Assembly: GCA_013350335.1 (NCBI GenBank)
Contig: CM023542.1
Coordinates: 8,666,025-8,730,024, forward strand
DNA: 64,000 nt
Source: Chimonanthus salicifolius
Taxonomy: Eukaryota; Streptophyta; Magnoliopsida; Laurales; Calycanthaceae
Reading direction: 5' to 3'
Shown here: positions 34,501 to 46,902 of the stretch, in pieces
How positions within the stretch are numbered: position 1 is the stretch's first letter
Layout: every line of letters begins with the position of its first letter
Program-made: the position numbers and the translations under genes
The notes under the pieces: generated by a model
Told to the model about the DNA's origin: nothing
The model's database searches: none
The model's input: the letters and a program-made list of their open reading frames with translations, nothing else

Positions 34501-34776
34501 TAAACAGTCGGCCATTATGTGACCGATAGCATGCTCTTCTGCTTCAGTCCTTATTTTCTTTTTTTTGGCATTCACTTCCAGTAGTTGCCTGCAAATGATT
34601 TGCGCTTGTGCTGGTGCGCGTTTGCAAGCGGTTACATCTCCCGTCTTTCCGGCTATATGTGCCTTCAAACGGGTTATTCCTCCAGATACCATCTTTTCAC
34701 AGAAGTTGCATTTGACTTTGTTGTTACTATGTCGTTCACCGAGCGACCATGCTGGATCTTCATTGTTCTTAGCCAT
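31555..34776 (-). CDS. hAT-family transposase (BED - DUF659 - hAT dimerisation)
   Basis: This multi-exon minus-strand gene encodes a DNA-cutting transposase. Exon 34776-34356 starts MAKNNEDPAW and holds a BED zinc finger (C-N-F-C with GGITRLKAHIAGKTGDVTAC), then an acidic stretch. Exon 34259-32985 joins in phase and holds the DUF659-type core (LMSDGWKSDDNRSIVNF, QIVTDNGAGY, WTPCAAHCIDLILKD). Exon from 32897 continues (AYYLNRFSKKPNELGLE), but its donor is unclear. Exon 32658-31555 holds the C-terminal dimerisation region (QWWTYFGNN, SQTCNANNCERNWSTF, RLNDLMYLHYN) and a long Ser-rich, Tyr/Gly-rich tail. The first intron (34355-34260) and the second (32984-32898) have GT-AG borders. Apart from the exon-3 donor the frames are open. 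It could be an active transposase or a recently dead one. Confidence 0.85.
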
Positions 34777-34786
34777 TGCTGTTTAA

Positions 34787-37215
34787 GAATCTGATTTTTT
34801 TGATACATTTACACATTTTTGGGTAATTTATCACATGAAAATAGGGGATTAAATGATAAAATTAAAAAAAAAAAAACATCAACTGCTGTGAACCTGAAAC
34901 TTTTTACAGTAATAACACACTACAAAGTCAGAGGCTTCATTTAAAAAAAGAATCTGATTTTTTTGATACATTTACACATTTTTGGACAATTTATCACATG
35001 AAAATAGGGGATTAAATGATAAAATTAAAAAAAAAACATCATCTGCTGTGAACCTAAAAATTTTACAGTAATAACACACTACAAAGTCAGAGGCTTCATT
35101 TAAAAAAATAATCTGATTTTTTTGATACATTTACACATTTTTGGACAATTTATCACATGAAAATAGGGGATTAAATGATAAAATTAAAAAAAAAATATCA
35201 TCTGCTGTAAAACAGAAAATTTTTATAGTAATAACACATTAAAAAGTCAGAGGCTTCATTTAGTTTAAGAATCTGATTTTTTGATACATTTACACATTTT
35301 TGGACAATTTATCACATGAAAATAGGGGATTAAATGATAAAATTAAAAAAAACATCATCTGCTGTGAACCTGAAACTTTTTACAGTAATAACACACTAAA
35401 AACTCAGAGGCTTCATTTAAAAAAAGAATCTGATTTTTTTGATACATTTACACATTTTTTCACAATTTATCACATGAAAATGGGGGATTAAATGATAAAA
35501 TTAAAAAAAATATTCATCTGCTGTGAACCAGAAAATTTTCAGAGTAATAACACACAAAAACTCAGAGGCTTCATTTAAAAAAATAATCTGATTTTTTTGA
35601 TACATTTACACATTTTTTCACAATTTATCACATGAAAATGGGGGATTAAATGATAAAATTAAAAAAAAAATTCATCTGTTGTGAACCAGAAACTTTTTAC
35701 AGTAATAACACACGAAAAACTCAGAGGCTTCATTTAAAAAAAGAATCTGAGTTTTTTGATACATTTACACATTTTTTCACAATTTATCACATGAAAATGG
35801 GGGATTAAATGATAAAATTAAAAAAAACATTCATCTACTGTCAAATAATACTTTTTTTACAGTTCACAAACACTAATCACTGATAGGGTTGGGTTAAAAA
35901 ATATTCATACGTTTTGGGTACATTTACATATTTTTTCATAATTTATCACATGAAAATGGGGGATTAAATGATAAAATTTAAAAAAAAACCTCATCTACTA
36001 TCAAATACTACTTTTTTTACAGTTCAAAAACACTACTCACTGATAGGGTTGGGTTAAAAAATATTCATACGTTTTGGGTACATTTACATATTTTTTCATA
36101 ATTTATCACATGAAAATGGGGGATTAAATGATAAAATTAAAAAAAAATTTCATCTACTATCAAATACTACTTTTTTTACAGTTCATAAACAATAATCACT
36201 GAGAGGGTTCGTTGAAAAAATATTCATATGTTTTGGGTACATTTACATATTTTTTCATAATTTATGACATGAAAATGGGGGATTAAATGATAAAATAAAA
36301 AAAAACCTCATATACTGTCAAATACTACTTCTTTTACAATTCACAAATACTACTGACTTAGAGGGTTGGGTTAAAAAATATTCATACGTTTTGGGTACAT
36401 TTACATATTTTTTCATAATTTATCACATGAAAATGGGGGATTAAATGATAAAATTAAAAAAAACATTCATCTACTGTCAAATAATACTTTTTTTACAGTT
36501 CACAAACACTAATCACTGATAGGGTTGGGTTAAAAAATATTCATACGTTTTGGGTACATTTACATATTTTTTCATAATTTATCACATGAAAATGGGGGAT
36601 TAAATGATAAAATTTAAAAAAAAACCTCATCTACTATCAAATACTACTTTTTTTACAGTTCAAAAACACTACTCACTGATAGGGTTGGGTTAAAAAATAT
36701 TCATACGTTTTGGGTACATTTACATATTTTTTCATAATTTATGACATGAAAATGGGGGATTAAATGATAAAATTAAAAAAAAATTTCATCTACTGTCAAA
36801 TACTACTTTTTTTACAGTTCATAAACAATAATCACTGAGAAGGTTCGTTGAAAAAATATTCATATGTTTTGGGTACATTTACATATTTTTTCATAATTTA
36901 TGACATGAAAATGGGGGATTAAATGATAAAATAAAAAAAAACCTCATATACTGTCAAATACTACTTTTTTTACAGTTCACAAACACTACTGACTTAGAGG
37001 GTTGGGTTAAAAAATATTCATACGTTTTGGGTAAATTTACATATTTTTTCGTAATTTATCACATGAAAATGGGTGATTAAATGATAAAATTAAAAAAAAA
37101 AGCCTCATCTTGAATTTTTTTACAGTACACAAATACTACTCACTGAGAGGGTTAGTTTAAAAAATATTCATACGTTTTCGGTACATTTACATACTTTTTC
37201 GCAATTTATCACATG
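34787..37215. repeat. ~158-bp satellite array, about 16 units
   Basis: Unit starts recur near 34789, 34949, 35109, 35268, 35426, 35585, 35744, 35899, 36058, 36218, 36374, 36535, 36695, 36855, 37013 and 37162. Each unit contains TACATTTACAYATTTTT, TTTATCACATGAAAAT and GGGGATTAAATGATAAAAT. The first seven units (type A) carry AATCTGATTTTTTTG and CAGAGGCTTCATTT. The later ones (type B) carry AATATTCATACGTTTTGGG and GGGTTGGGTTAAA. A four-unit higher-order period of 636 bp repeats once (35827 on and 36463 on). The array starts 11 bp upstream of the transposase ATG. Confidence 0.93.
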
Positions 37216-37635
37216 AAATCGAGGTTTTTGTTTAAACATTTTAAATTAATAATTAATTTGCATGAAATTTATATTTTTTCATAGAACCTTCTTTCTAAAA
37301 TCAGAGGCGTGTTTTATAAAAAAAATCAGCAACTTTTCCCAATAATTACTATTTCTTAATTCTTATAATGTTTTGTAGTACATTTTCACTTTAGAAAATA
37401 AAAGAAAATGAAAAATAAACTAATCTGCATGAAAATAAATATCATACGTTCATAATAACTTCTATGCTAAAATTTTAAGGCTTTAAGCATAAATAAATCA
37501 CTTTCAATAATTAATAATCCATATTTCTAAAACAACAACATATTACAAAAAATACATTAAATATTAAACTATACATTAAAACCATAAAATATTTAGATCA
37601 GAAGCCTAAAAAATAAAAATGGAATAAAAACTTAC

Positions 37636-37950
37636 ATGAAAATGAAGATCAATATATTTCCAGTACTTTGAACAGAATGATCTTCTAAGATAAGCCAATA
37701 ATACACAAGGATTTCCAATCTAGCCGGATGACCGTTTGTAAGATGGGGATAGGAGTTAGAAAATACCACTGCTGGATGAGTGAGTTTCGTAATGAATTTG
37801 TTGCTGAATGAGGAGATGTATGGGATACTCATATAGTGGAAGAGTTCGGTCGGTTCAGATCACGGGTTTCAGAAATAATATTAAGAAATTCAGGCGTGGG
37901 AAACAGAAAGAATCCCACAGCCTGTTGGATGGGATATGATGCAGGATTCC
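37636..37950 (-). other. Inferred 5' UTR exon of the hAT transposase
   Basis: On the minus strand a consensus donor, CAT|GTAAGT, lies at 37636/37635. An acceptor, TTAAACAG|CAATGG, sits two bases upstream of the transposase ATG at 34776. If used, the ~2.86-kb intron between them contains the whole satellite array. The 5' end of the exon is not defined. This is inference from splice signals only. Confidence 0.35.
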
Positions 37951-38463
37951 TGGGTGATATTTTGGACGAAATATCGCGCGATATATCGTCTGTGATATAT
38001 CGCCCGATAATCGTTTAAAATATTGCCGATATTAATTTTTAATTAATATTATCTGAACCGTTACGGACCAATATTGGGGGATTATCGGCCGATATTTTGG
38101 ACCGATAAACGGTTCAAATATCGCCGATATCCAGTGGGTCCCACTACCGATAAAGTTTTTTTTTTAAAAAAAAACCGGGCTTTCCAGACCGATAAATAGT
38201 ATATCGGGCGATATTGCGTCCGATATACGGATCGATATATCGCCCGTATCGGCCGATATTGTTTTTTTTTATTTTTAAATGAAAAATAAATGTAATAAAC
38301 CGATATTTACCAATATCGGCCGATATTGGGGACCGTTTATCGTCCATATCGGCCGATATTCCAACTGTACGGCCAATACTTATCGTATCGGCCGATATTG
38401 ATCGGTTTGAAAAAACCGGTATATATCGGCCGATACGATATGTATCGGCTGATATTTGCACCT
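37940..38463. repeat. ATATCGGCCGATAT palindrome-rich block
   Basis: About 520 bp is densely packed with variants of ATATCGGCCGATAT, ATATATCGCCCGATAT and ACCGATAAA, capable of many alternative hairpins. It adjoins the hAT gene on its 5' side and a MITE on the other side. It could be the subterminal region of the hAT element, a separate MITE, or a chain of insertions. No clean terminus was established. Confidence 0.6.
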
Positions 38464-38847
38464 TAGGTGTTTTGGGCCGAACCCGCATGACTCGACTCGA
38501 AAATTATGCTGGTCGGGTTATGAAAGTCGGGTCAGCGTGTCGGGTCGGGTTGAGAAGTCAGAAACCCGTATTGAATTCTAGTCGGGTTGGGTTAAAGATT
38601 TTTAAGTTAATCCGACTCGACTTGATCAAACCCGACTCGACCCGACCCGGTAAAAAGTAAGCTAAAGTAGGTTCAAAACACGGATGGGGTCAAGTTTCGG
38701 GTTGAGTCAGGTTATAATTCGGGTTGGGTCGGGTCAAGATGTCTGGGTCAAAAGTTTGGATCGGGTTGGGTCGGGTTCCCTGTATTAGTAACTTGGGCCG
38801 AGTTGGGTTTAAAAAATCCGATCTAACCCGGCCCGATTTGAGCCCTA
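38464..38847. mobile_element. hAT-type MITE, TCGGGT-rich (member 1)
   Basis: The element begins TAGGTG...GGGCCGAACCCGCATGAC and ends GGCCCGATTTGAGCCCTA. It is filled with GTCGGGT and GACCCGAC words on both strands, as in the three related elements. The flanking 8 bp do not match. Confidence 0.6.
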
Positions 38848-41037
38848 ATATTAATAGTCATATATATGCATGTATTTATATGCATTTATGTTATACAGAA
38901 AAGAAAAATTTGTATGAAAGAGACTCTACGTATCCACATACCATTTAAAGAATATTTTAATTTTAAAATTTAAGCGAGAAGCATCCACTTTATACCAACA
39001 TCAATTTGTAGGACTATTCCTTCAAAATCACCAAATTTAATTATAAATTATTATTTCTATTTTAATCATTTTTGTATCAATATCTTTTAAAATTAGATAA
39101 TAACGTGATGAAGTTGAAATATATCCTTTTAACTAATCAAATACAATATTATAGTCTTTTTTGTATTTTTAATGTTTCTAAAAAAGAATTTCTCTATTTT
39201 TTTAATGTTAAGATTCCAAACTTACTAAATTGAATCTAAAAATTCTTTTTATCTTTTTTTTGATATTTTTTCTATTTTTCTTCATTTTTTTTAATGAATC
39301 AGTTAGTATATATCATTCAAGAGAGTTCAAAAAGAATACACAAGAGAAGCTCATAGCCCAAACTAGAAAAAGAGCTATGCGGAGAAGCAAGAACCAAGAA
39401 ATAGATCAGTGATCTATTTTTCTTCATTGGCATAGAAGCAAATTACAATAATTAAATAAATAAACAATCAACATTTATTTGACAATCACCTTAAATTCTC
39501 TCTCTTATATATTGATAGATAGTATTAACTTTATGCCTCTAGCACAAATTATACACATATTGTTTGAATTGAAGTTGAGTTCAACTCGTTTAAACTTTTG
39601 AATAGCCATGGCTGCGTTTGGATAAGGGATAAATTTTCCAAGGGTGGATATTCAAGAGTGAGTAATCATTTTCAATACATTTTGCTTCAAAAGTGAGAAT
39701 GGAGGAGGTAAATAAAGATAAATGAAGATACTCTTCGTTTACCATTTAGTTATTTAGTTATCAAACAAAAGTAAGAAGGGTCCCTTGTATGCTCCTCATC
39801 CCCATCTTATCTACAATTCTCATATTTGTGATTTTACTTTTAATTTTTTGATATAATCTTGTTAGACTACTAATTAACTTATGAAATTAAAAACATGTGA
39901 TATGGCTATGTAGGATCTTCACACCCACTGTCCTTTGATTTTAAATTACTTATGACATTATCAATATATAAGTCCAATGAATTATTATTTTTTTCACTTT
40001 GGACGTATAACTGTTCTAATCCATTTAAAGACATTTTGATGGGTCCATACTAGAGCAAGAATATTTCTAAGATATCCAATGGATCGGAGAAAAGAGATCA
40101 TTTCTCATAGAGACTCAAAAGCACATGTAAAGTTCTTCATTCTAAAATTTTATTGAAATTGAGAAATTAACTGTAAAGTTCTTTTTTATCAGATTTAATT
40201 TTGAGAGAAAATTTGTGCAAACAGTTTTGTGATGGGTTTTTGAAAGCCATGTCATTGATATATAATATATGATCTTTCTTAGACTTTATGAGTTTTATGT
40301 TGTGACTTATGAGTGTTGTTGGTGTTCTTATACATTCTTTCTATTCTTCAATTTGAGTTGGGATTACATCACCTCTATTATATGTTTGACATTGTTTTAC
40401 CTTTTAAATTTTAGTTTTGATACAGGGAACACGTGATTTAATACCTACACAGTCATTATCAAATTCAAAGTTCAAAATCCTGTAGTACCATGAAAAGTTT
40501 TAGACCTTGGCTTCAAACCAAAATATTAAGGAAAGCATGTGTTCGAGTTCACTTCGGCTAGGCCAAGGCGTTCAGGCCCAGCAGTGCTGTTTTTGTTAGG
40601 CTTGTCTAATCATTATAGTTTTTTCTTTAATGATGGCAGAGGTGAATCCCATTATTTTTTTTTTCTGAATTAATATGTGAAAAATTCAAACACAATCCTA
40701 CTAAAATCTTTACGGATGAGCCTACTGCTCTTAAAGATTAGACTATGGAGACTCGAATTCTATTATTTTGCTTACTGATGATTCTTACACTCTTAAATAG
40801 AGGGTCCAATGGCTAAACCATAATTTAGTGATTATCCCAACAAAGGTGTTTCATTGGTGGCCTACAACAAGCGGCCATACAGCAGACTTTGGGGCTGGAC
40901 TATTCATCCTTCTGATCAGGGTGACATGCCACCCAACATCTAAAGGTTTCAATGCTTGTCAGGCTGGTGCAACCACCTGTCTAACCTCAATTGAGCCATT
41001 TGGTAGCTGCCATCACTCATTTCCCTAAATATATCCC
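38848..41037. other. AT-rich intergenic DNA
   Basis: No gene, repeat array or element end was recognised across this stretch. ORFs such as 39230-39412 and 40828-41028 have no domain and no convincing codon bias. Confidence 0.5.
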
Positions 41038-41418
41038 TTATAAATAGAGAATGATACTGACAATTCCTAGTATGGTTTGAGAAGGGAAAAAAAGGGTGGA
41101 AAAGACAGAGAGGTGCAGGTTGTGAAGCTTACCTAGCAGACCGGCATTCGGTAGGCTTATATGGGTCATTCTTCCTCCACCATTGCATGTGATTCCAACC
41201 CATTTGCAGGGAGAGGTAGCCATTTCGGTGGTAGAATTAGATTTCTGGACAGCCCATGAAAGGAGGGCTTGGTTTGGTAAGAGGCCGGCTTTCCATTTGA
41301 GGAGAGCCTCAGCCTCTTTTGAGCTTGATTTTGCTTCTGCATCTGCATTGGAACAGATCAACACCATCTCAATGAAGAGCAAAGAGAGAAGGAATTGCAT
41401 TGTTCTGCAACTGGCCAT
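41038..41418 (-). pseudogene. N-terminal stub of an LRR receptor-like kinase
   Basis: Minus-strand ORF of 126 codons starting MASCRTMQFLLSLLF. A hydrophobic signal peptide comes first. Then comes an LRRNT_2-type cap with EAEALLKWKAGL, SPCKWVGITCNGGGRMTHIS and LPNAGLLGKLHNL, typical of the start of MIK2-type plant LRR receptor kinases. After about residue 105 the similarity stops (LSVFSTLFFPSQ...), and no leucine-rich repeats, membrane helix or kinase domain follow at lower coordinates. A TATAAAT lies about 45 bp upstream. It is either a truncated gene or a first exon whose remainder was lost. Confidence 0.75.
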
Positions 41419-41459
41419 GTCTATTGAGTTTTTCTGATTCCTTTGCTACGTTGTAAGGC

Positions 41460-41468
41460 AATTTATAC
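41460..41468 (-). promoter_or_regulatory. TATA-like box upstream of the LRR stub
   Basis: The minus strand reads ACGTATAAATTGCC here, about 45 bp upstream of the ATG at 41418. This is close for a plant promoter but would leave a very short 5' UTR. Confidence 0.35.
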
Positions 41469-41489
41469 GTAAAAATTGGTCCTTGATTA

Positions 41490-42430
41490 ATGGTGAAATT
41501 TTACATATATTATATCAATTTAATCCTCTATAAAATAGATTCAATTATATAAGTCCTATGATCTATTAAATAAAAAATATTTAAAACATCACTTAAAATA
41601 TCTCACTAATATAGTTCTACGTTGCCCCATGTCCTAGACGCACCTGCAAGTGGGAAGAAAAATTTGTTTGAGAAATTGATTGCTATCTTTTTCAATTTCA
41701 ATCTATTTATACCTTTCAACATCTATTAATACAAAGAATCTCAATCAACATCTATTGAAGAATCCGTTTCCACAATGCTTCCTTTCTCATTGGTGAAGAG
41801 TACTCTCTTATCTCTACTTTGTCTGATCGAATGGAAGAGAGAGAATCCTCTCCACAAATAACAGAGAAGACTCTAAATCTTTTGACTATTCAAAGTTTCA
41901 AACCACTAAACATGTGCCTACATGAGGCCTACATCTCTCACTCATGATCCATCACATATCTCCATAGTTGGAACTGTTGCATAAACTGGACAAACTTATC
42001 CTCTTTTGTTGAACATTTACTCTATGCATTATCCTTTACTCGAAAGTTACTAAATTGTAAATATTTATGTTATATATGTCTTTTAAATAACATAAGTATC
42101 TCCACCTCACATTAGACATATATAAATCTCTGAATCCACACACATCGATTAAGTCTATAGGGAGTGACTTTTAAAAATGATTTTTGACCTAATAAATCTA
42201 AGTAGAGATAAGAGATGTCCATAAAATACCTTGTGAAAAAAATCCACCAAAGACCATTCGAATTCTAGAATTTAGAATATGATTTTAGACAAATACAAGC
42301 ATAATAAAGCAAAACTATAATTTTTTTACTAGATAACTTTAAATACTAAGATCATTAGCTAAATATGTTAAAATAAGCCCAACAAGGCCTTCTTCCCTTA
42401 CCAAACTTACTACAGTCCAGACTCAGCCAT
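41490..42430. repeat. Direct duplication, left copy
   Basis: Two blocks (about 41510-41720 and 42165-42430) match 43705-43950 and 44010-44280 in the same order. Shared phrases include TCAATTTAATCCT, GTGGGAAGAAAAATTTG, AAGATCATTAGCTAAATATG and CTTCTTCCCTTACCAAACTT. The interval between blocks is shorter in the right copy. No gene was recognised. Confidence 0.7.
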
Positions 42431-43176
42431 GGGGCCAGTAAACTTCATGTAAAAGTTTTATGAACATATGGCATAAGTTTTCTGAAATGGGCCCGGCCCA
42501 CAAGATAAGACTATTACTAGTCAAGTCTTCTCTAGTGTTGAGGGAGACTTTGAAATAGATGGGAAACTTAGAGTTAGACAATTAATTATTTATAGAAATG
42601 GTGTTGTTGAATTGGACATTTGTGTCGGGTTATTTTCTTGTTATCCAACAGCCACCTACATAAGGTGAGTAATACTTTATCTGCTAAGATGGATTATAAT
42701 GAATTGATGCAAACTTTTAATTATAATATTTAGATTATTAAAACGTTATTAAATTTTATATTTTAAATTTATTATAAAAACTTAAACTAAGTTTAGGATT
42801 TTTCTTTTAAATCCTATGACTTTGATAGCTTGAATTGAGATTATTGTGTTCTACTAAGGTACAGTGCTATCGTATTTAATTATAATCTCACTCTAGTTAG
42901 TTAACTTTGCATTGGGCCCAAGCCATATTCTTAGAGTCAAAACGCGTTGTGTTAGGTGGAGTCTTATAAGGCCCCACCTTTCCAAGTCCCTAGGTGATGT
43001 GGGACTTTTCTTTCCTCCCACATGCCTAGGCTCTCTTTCTTTCTCTCAGCGCCTAGCATTGTTGAGCCTGAGGTATCACATTTACCCAATACCCTCATTC
43101 TTAGAGAGACGTGTGGGTTTTGGGGTTATTCACACTGAAAAATGTCCTAAATAATTGAAAAATAATTGAAAATTTA

Positions 43177-43528
43177 TAGGGTTGAAATCGGGTCAAGTTT
43201 TAAGAAACCCGACCTAAGTCAATGTTTATGGAACCCGACCCGAGCTATTGAATAGACATTCTCGACTCAGCCCGACATGAATTCTAACCCGACTCAACCC
43301 GAATTCTGACCCGACCCGCATTCCGAATCCATTTTAGTATAATTTTAGCTGGGTTAGGTCGAGTTAGCTTGAAAATTCCTCAAGCCAACTCGACCCGAAT
43401 TCCATGCGGGTTTTTTTCTTCTCAACTCTACCCAACCCGCTGACCCGACTCACATGACCCCAACCAGCATGATTTCTCAGTTCGGGTCATGTGGGTTGGG
43501 TCAAAACCCGACCCAAGTTTCACCCCTA
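43177..43528. mobile_element. hAT-type MITE, TCGGGT-rich (member 2), perfect 8-bp TSD
   Basis: The element begins TAGGGTTGAAATCGGGTC and ends GACCCAAGTTTCACCCCTA, an imperfect terminal inverted repeat. It is flanked by the exact 8-bp duplication AAAATTTA (43169-43176 and 43529-43536). An 8-bp duplication is the hallmark of hAT transposition. It has no coding capacity. It separates the two halves of the adjacent direct duplication. Confidence 0.85.
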
Positions 43529-43704
43529 AAAATTTAGAAAATAGATATAATATAAAGAAGACGGTATGAGTAGGAATTATATTAAGTTTCACCCCAATCA
43601 AACCATCCAAACTCTTAATTCTAAAATATTAAAAGTCAATGACTTATAGTCATCAAATTTTAAAAATCAAGATTACATAAATTGAATTATCAATTATCAA
43701 TTGA

Positions 43705-44285
43705 TGATATACTATATCAATTTAATCCTTTGTAATATAGACTCAATTATATAAGTCCCATGATCTATTAAATAAAAATATTTAAAAAAATCACTTAAAA
43801 TATCTCACTACTATAATTCTATGTTGCCCCGTGTCTTAGACGCACTTGCAAGTGGGAAGAAAAATTTGGCCCTGTGTCTTAGATGCACTTGCAAATGGGA
43901 AGAAAAATTTGTTTGAGAAATTGATTGCTATCCTTTTCAATTTCAATTTATTCTTGACCATCTTTATTTTAAAAACCAACCCACATGATTTGTATTTTTA
44001 TTGGATCAAAGCATTGAAAACTGATTTTCGACCTGATAAATTTAAATACGGACAGAAGATGTCCAAAAATAACTTGTGAAAAAATCCTCCAAAGACCATC
44101 TGAAATGTAGAATTTAGAATGTGATTATAGGCAAATGCAAACATAATAAACCAAAACTTCAAATTTTTTAGCCAGACAACTTTAAAATACTAAGATCATT
44201 AGCTAAATATGGTAAAATAAGCCCAATCAAGCTTTCTTCCCTTACCAAACTTAATATATTCCAGGCTCAGCCTCATGTAAAATTT
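43705..44285. repeat. Direct duplication, right copy
   Basis: This is the counterpart of 41490-42430. Inside it a ~50-bp piece containing CTTGCAAGTGGGAAGAAAAATTTG is itself tandemly doubled at about 43815-43910. Confidence 0.7.
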
Positions 44286-46065
44286 GGTTAGCCTCAACTA
44301 AAATTTACTTTCCCAGTCAAGTGTAACTGATTGGGAAAAGATATATAATAGTTTTATTTGATGAAAAATGATTTTGAATTGGAAATTTGGCTCTAATAAA
44401 ATCAAGTCTTGAATATTTACATTTACATGATTATCATGACAAATGATTAAATTATAAAATCAAGTCTTACTGATATCTATTCACCTTGAATCCCTATTTA
44501 AAGAGGCAGGAGAAAATAAGTGCTAAGAAAAGAACGAAATGATAAAACAACAAGAAAAAGAAAATGAAAGAGAGCTTTCCATATTGTATTATATAAACAA
44601 ATAAATGTTAATTTAATTTTAAATCATCTTCTTAGGATAGATGGATTTGACGGCAATTTATATTACTATTTTTTTCTGGAAAAATAATAAAGAATTATTT
44701 TCAACGACCGACAATAAAAACATGTGTTGGACGATGCTATGAAAATATTTATCTCTATAGTATATAAATTTTTGCTTAAGGCACTTTCAGAATCATTACA
44801 TATTTCACAATCATAATTATAAATAAATATTAGTTATTTATTTAAGGTTAGTATTTATGATAAAAAAACTATTAAAATCTTTTGAATATAGAAGTTATTG
44901 AATTTGATTGTTAGCTTCTCATATCCGTTCTTATATGAGGCTCACTTGTTTTATTATTTAATGAGAGACAAGTTACAAAGAAAGATGTAATATGATAAGC
45001 ATGAGCTCTAAAAATCTTTTATAATTTAAATAAAAATATCTTTTTAATATGTAATTTTCTATTCAAGTTTCATTAAGAGTATTTGGATCTTTAATTAAAA
45101 TAGTACTAAGAGTGTCCCTTCAGGACAAAGAATTTGTCAAAATTCAAAATCAATATCCTAACTTAAATATCAAAATTTTAAAAGAATTTCTATGTGCACT
45201 CACTATATTATTATTTTTGTTGATCATCAATTTTATGGTCATGAATTGAAATTGTCTTTTGGATAAAACTTTCATGCATGGGACATCCATTTATGAGCTC
45301 ATTTGATTAATATTCAAATCTAACATGTTTGTGATTTTATAGCTGCAAAAATTATATTTAATATGATTTATTTAATTTATACATTCTTTAATTTTTTATA
45401 CAAATGGAAATCTTCTAAACAAACTAATTCTCATCATTTAAAATAGAATATTTCCACTTTACAATGAAAGTAATTCTCAATGATAATTTCTGGCTAATTA
45501 CATGCTTTAACCTTTTTTTATTTTTCTTTTTTCTAGCCAAATGACTTCAAAATCCATTGGCCAGTGAATTCCTTCAATAATCTGAGTCAAGTCAAATCTA
45601 CTTATCCACATCTGTGGGTGAAGTCAAGTCTACTTGGACACATTTTTGTGTGTGTGGGCCCAATTGATCTCACCAAGTGGGACTCACCTGGAAAGCCACT
45701 GCCATGAAAAGATCAAAGTGAGAACATGGAAGATTCAACGGAGTAAAATATGGTGGGCCCCTCAATCAAAGAAACTTCCACAAAAGAATGATCAAACCAT
45801 TGGACTGATCCTTGATGTTGGTTGAGTGGTGGAATTCAATGTAAAATGATTCATGGTTGAGGACAGTTGAAGGGTCTATTTATAAGTAACATGGAATTAA
45901 ATGTAAAATGATTTATTTGTTATTTTTTTTAATAAATAAGGTAGGCTGCATTAAAATTTTATAAAATAAATAAGATGATCATTTTAACCCAGTCATATTA
46001 CAAAATAAACTCGTATAATAAGCTAATTGATTTTGTATTAAGATGCTACAAGTATGGGCAGTACG

Positions 46066-46448
46066 TAGGACTGAAACTCAGGCGGGTTGGCCCCTTATCA
46101 AAAATTATTGAGCTTGACCCAACTCAACTTGAGTTGCTAGCCCAAATTGCTCAACCCGACTTGACCCTTGTTGACCCGGGTTGCTAGCCCTACCCAACCT
46201 AAGTTGTTGAGATGACTTGAGTAGAGAAAATCATAGTAGATTTTTTATATTTTTTGAATTCAAGTTAGGTTGGGTTAATTCAAGTCGGGTTAGGTTTGAT
46301 TTTAAATTTTTGAGTCCAGTTCGACCCAAATTCATTGCGACTTTTTTTCCCAACCCAATACGACACTAAATTATACAGCCTAGCCCACTGATTTCTTGAA
46401 TTGGATCGTGCAAGTTGGGTTAAAATCCGTCCTAAGTTTCACCTCTTA
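46066..46448. mobile_element. hAT-type MITE, TCGGGT-rich (member 3)
   Basis: The element begins TAGGACTGAAACTCAGGCGGG and ends GTCCTAAGTTTCACCTCTTA, with internal GACCCGGGTTG and GTCGGGTTAGG words. Flanking 8-mers are only partly alike, so the duplication is eroded. Confidence 0.65.
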
Positions 46449-46902
46449 CTGTAAGTGTTTGATAAGGTAAGGACATGCAAGCCACTTTCTTTTTATGTAG
46501 GTCAAGGTCAACTACTTTCTTTTTATGTAGGTCAAGGTCTTTGATTCTCTCTCTTTCAACCATTAAAAGGTAAATAATGCTGAGATGACATGAATGAAAA
46601 AAATCATAGTAGATTTTTTATATTTTCTGAAATTCAAGTTAGGTTGGGTCAATTCAAGTCAGGTTAGGTTTGATTTTAAATTTTCTCAAATGTGTCTTCG
46701 GCACAATTGAGAGATTCCCTTATTTATAAAATATTGTGTTTTAAGCATTTGGGAGTGTCAAAGGACCTTGAAGTTTTAAAATATTTTTATCAGGTTATCA
46801 TAATTAGTCTGGATATTCAATTTGAGAAATTTTGAAAATACACAGTGCTTAAAAAATACTTTAAAGTTTTAAAGGAAATTTTATTATTTAAATAATACAC
46901 TA

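Noticed and set aside
34787..37215. Regularly spaced repeats suggesting a CRISPR array
   Set aside because: Units are ~158 bp with near-continuous similarity and no unique spacers, and the context is a plant hAT element. It is a satellite array.
42950..43085. Another TRIM solo LTR (GATGTGGGACTTTT core, ends GTATCACA)
   Set aside because: No matching target duplication and no convincing TG start could be placed. It remains only a possible LTR remnant.
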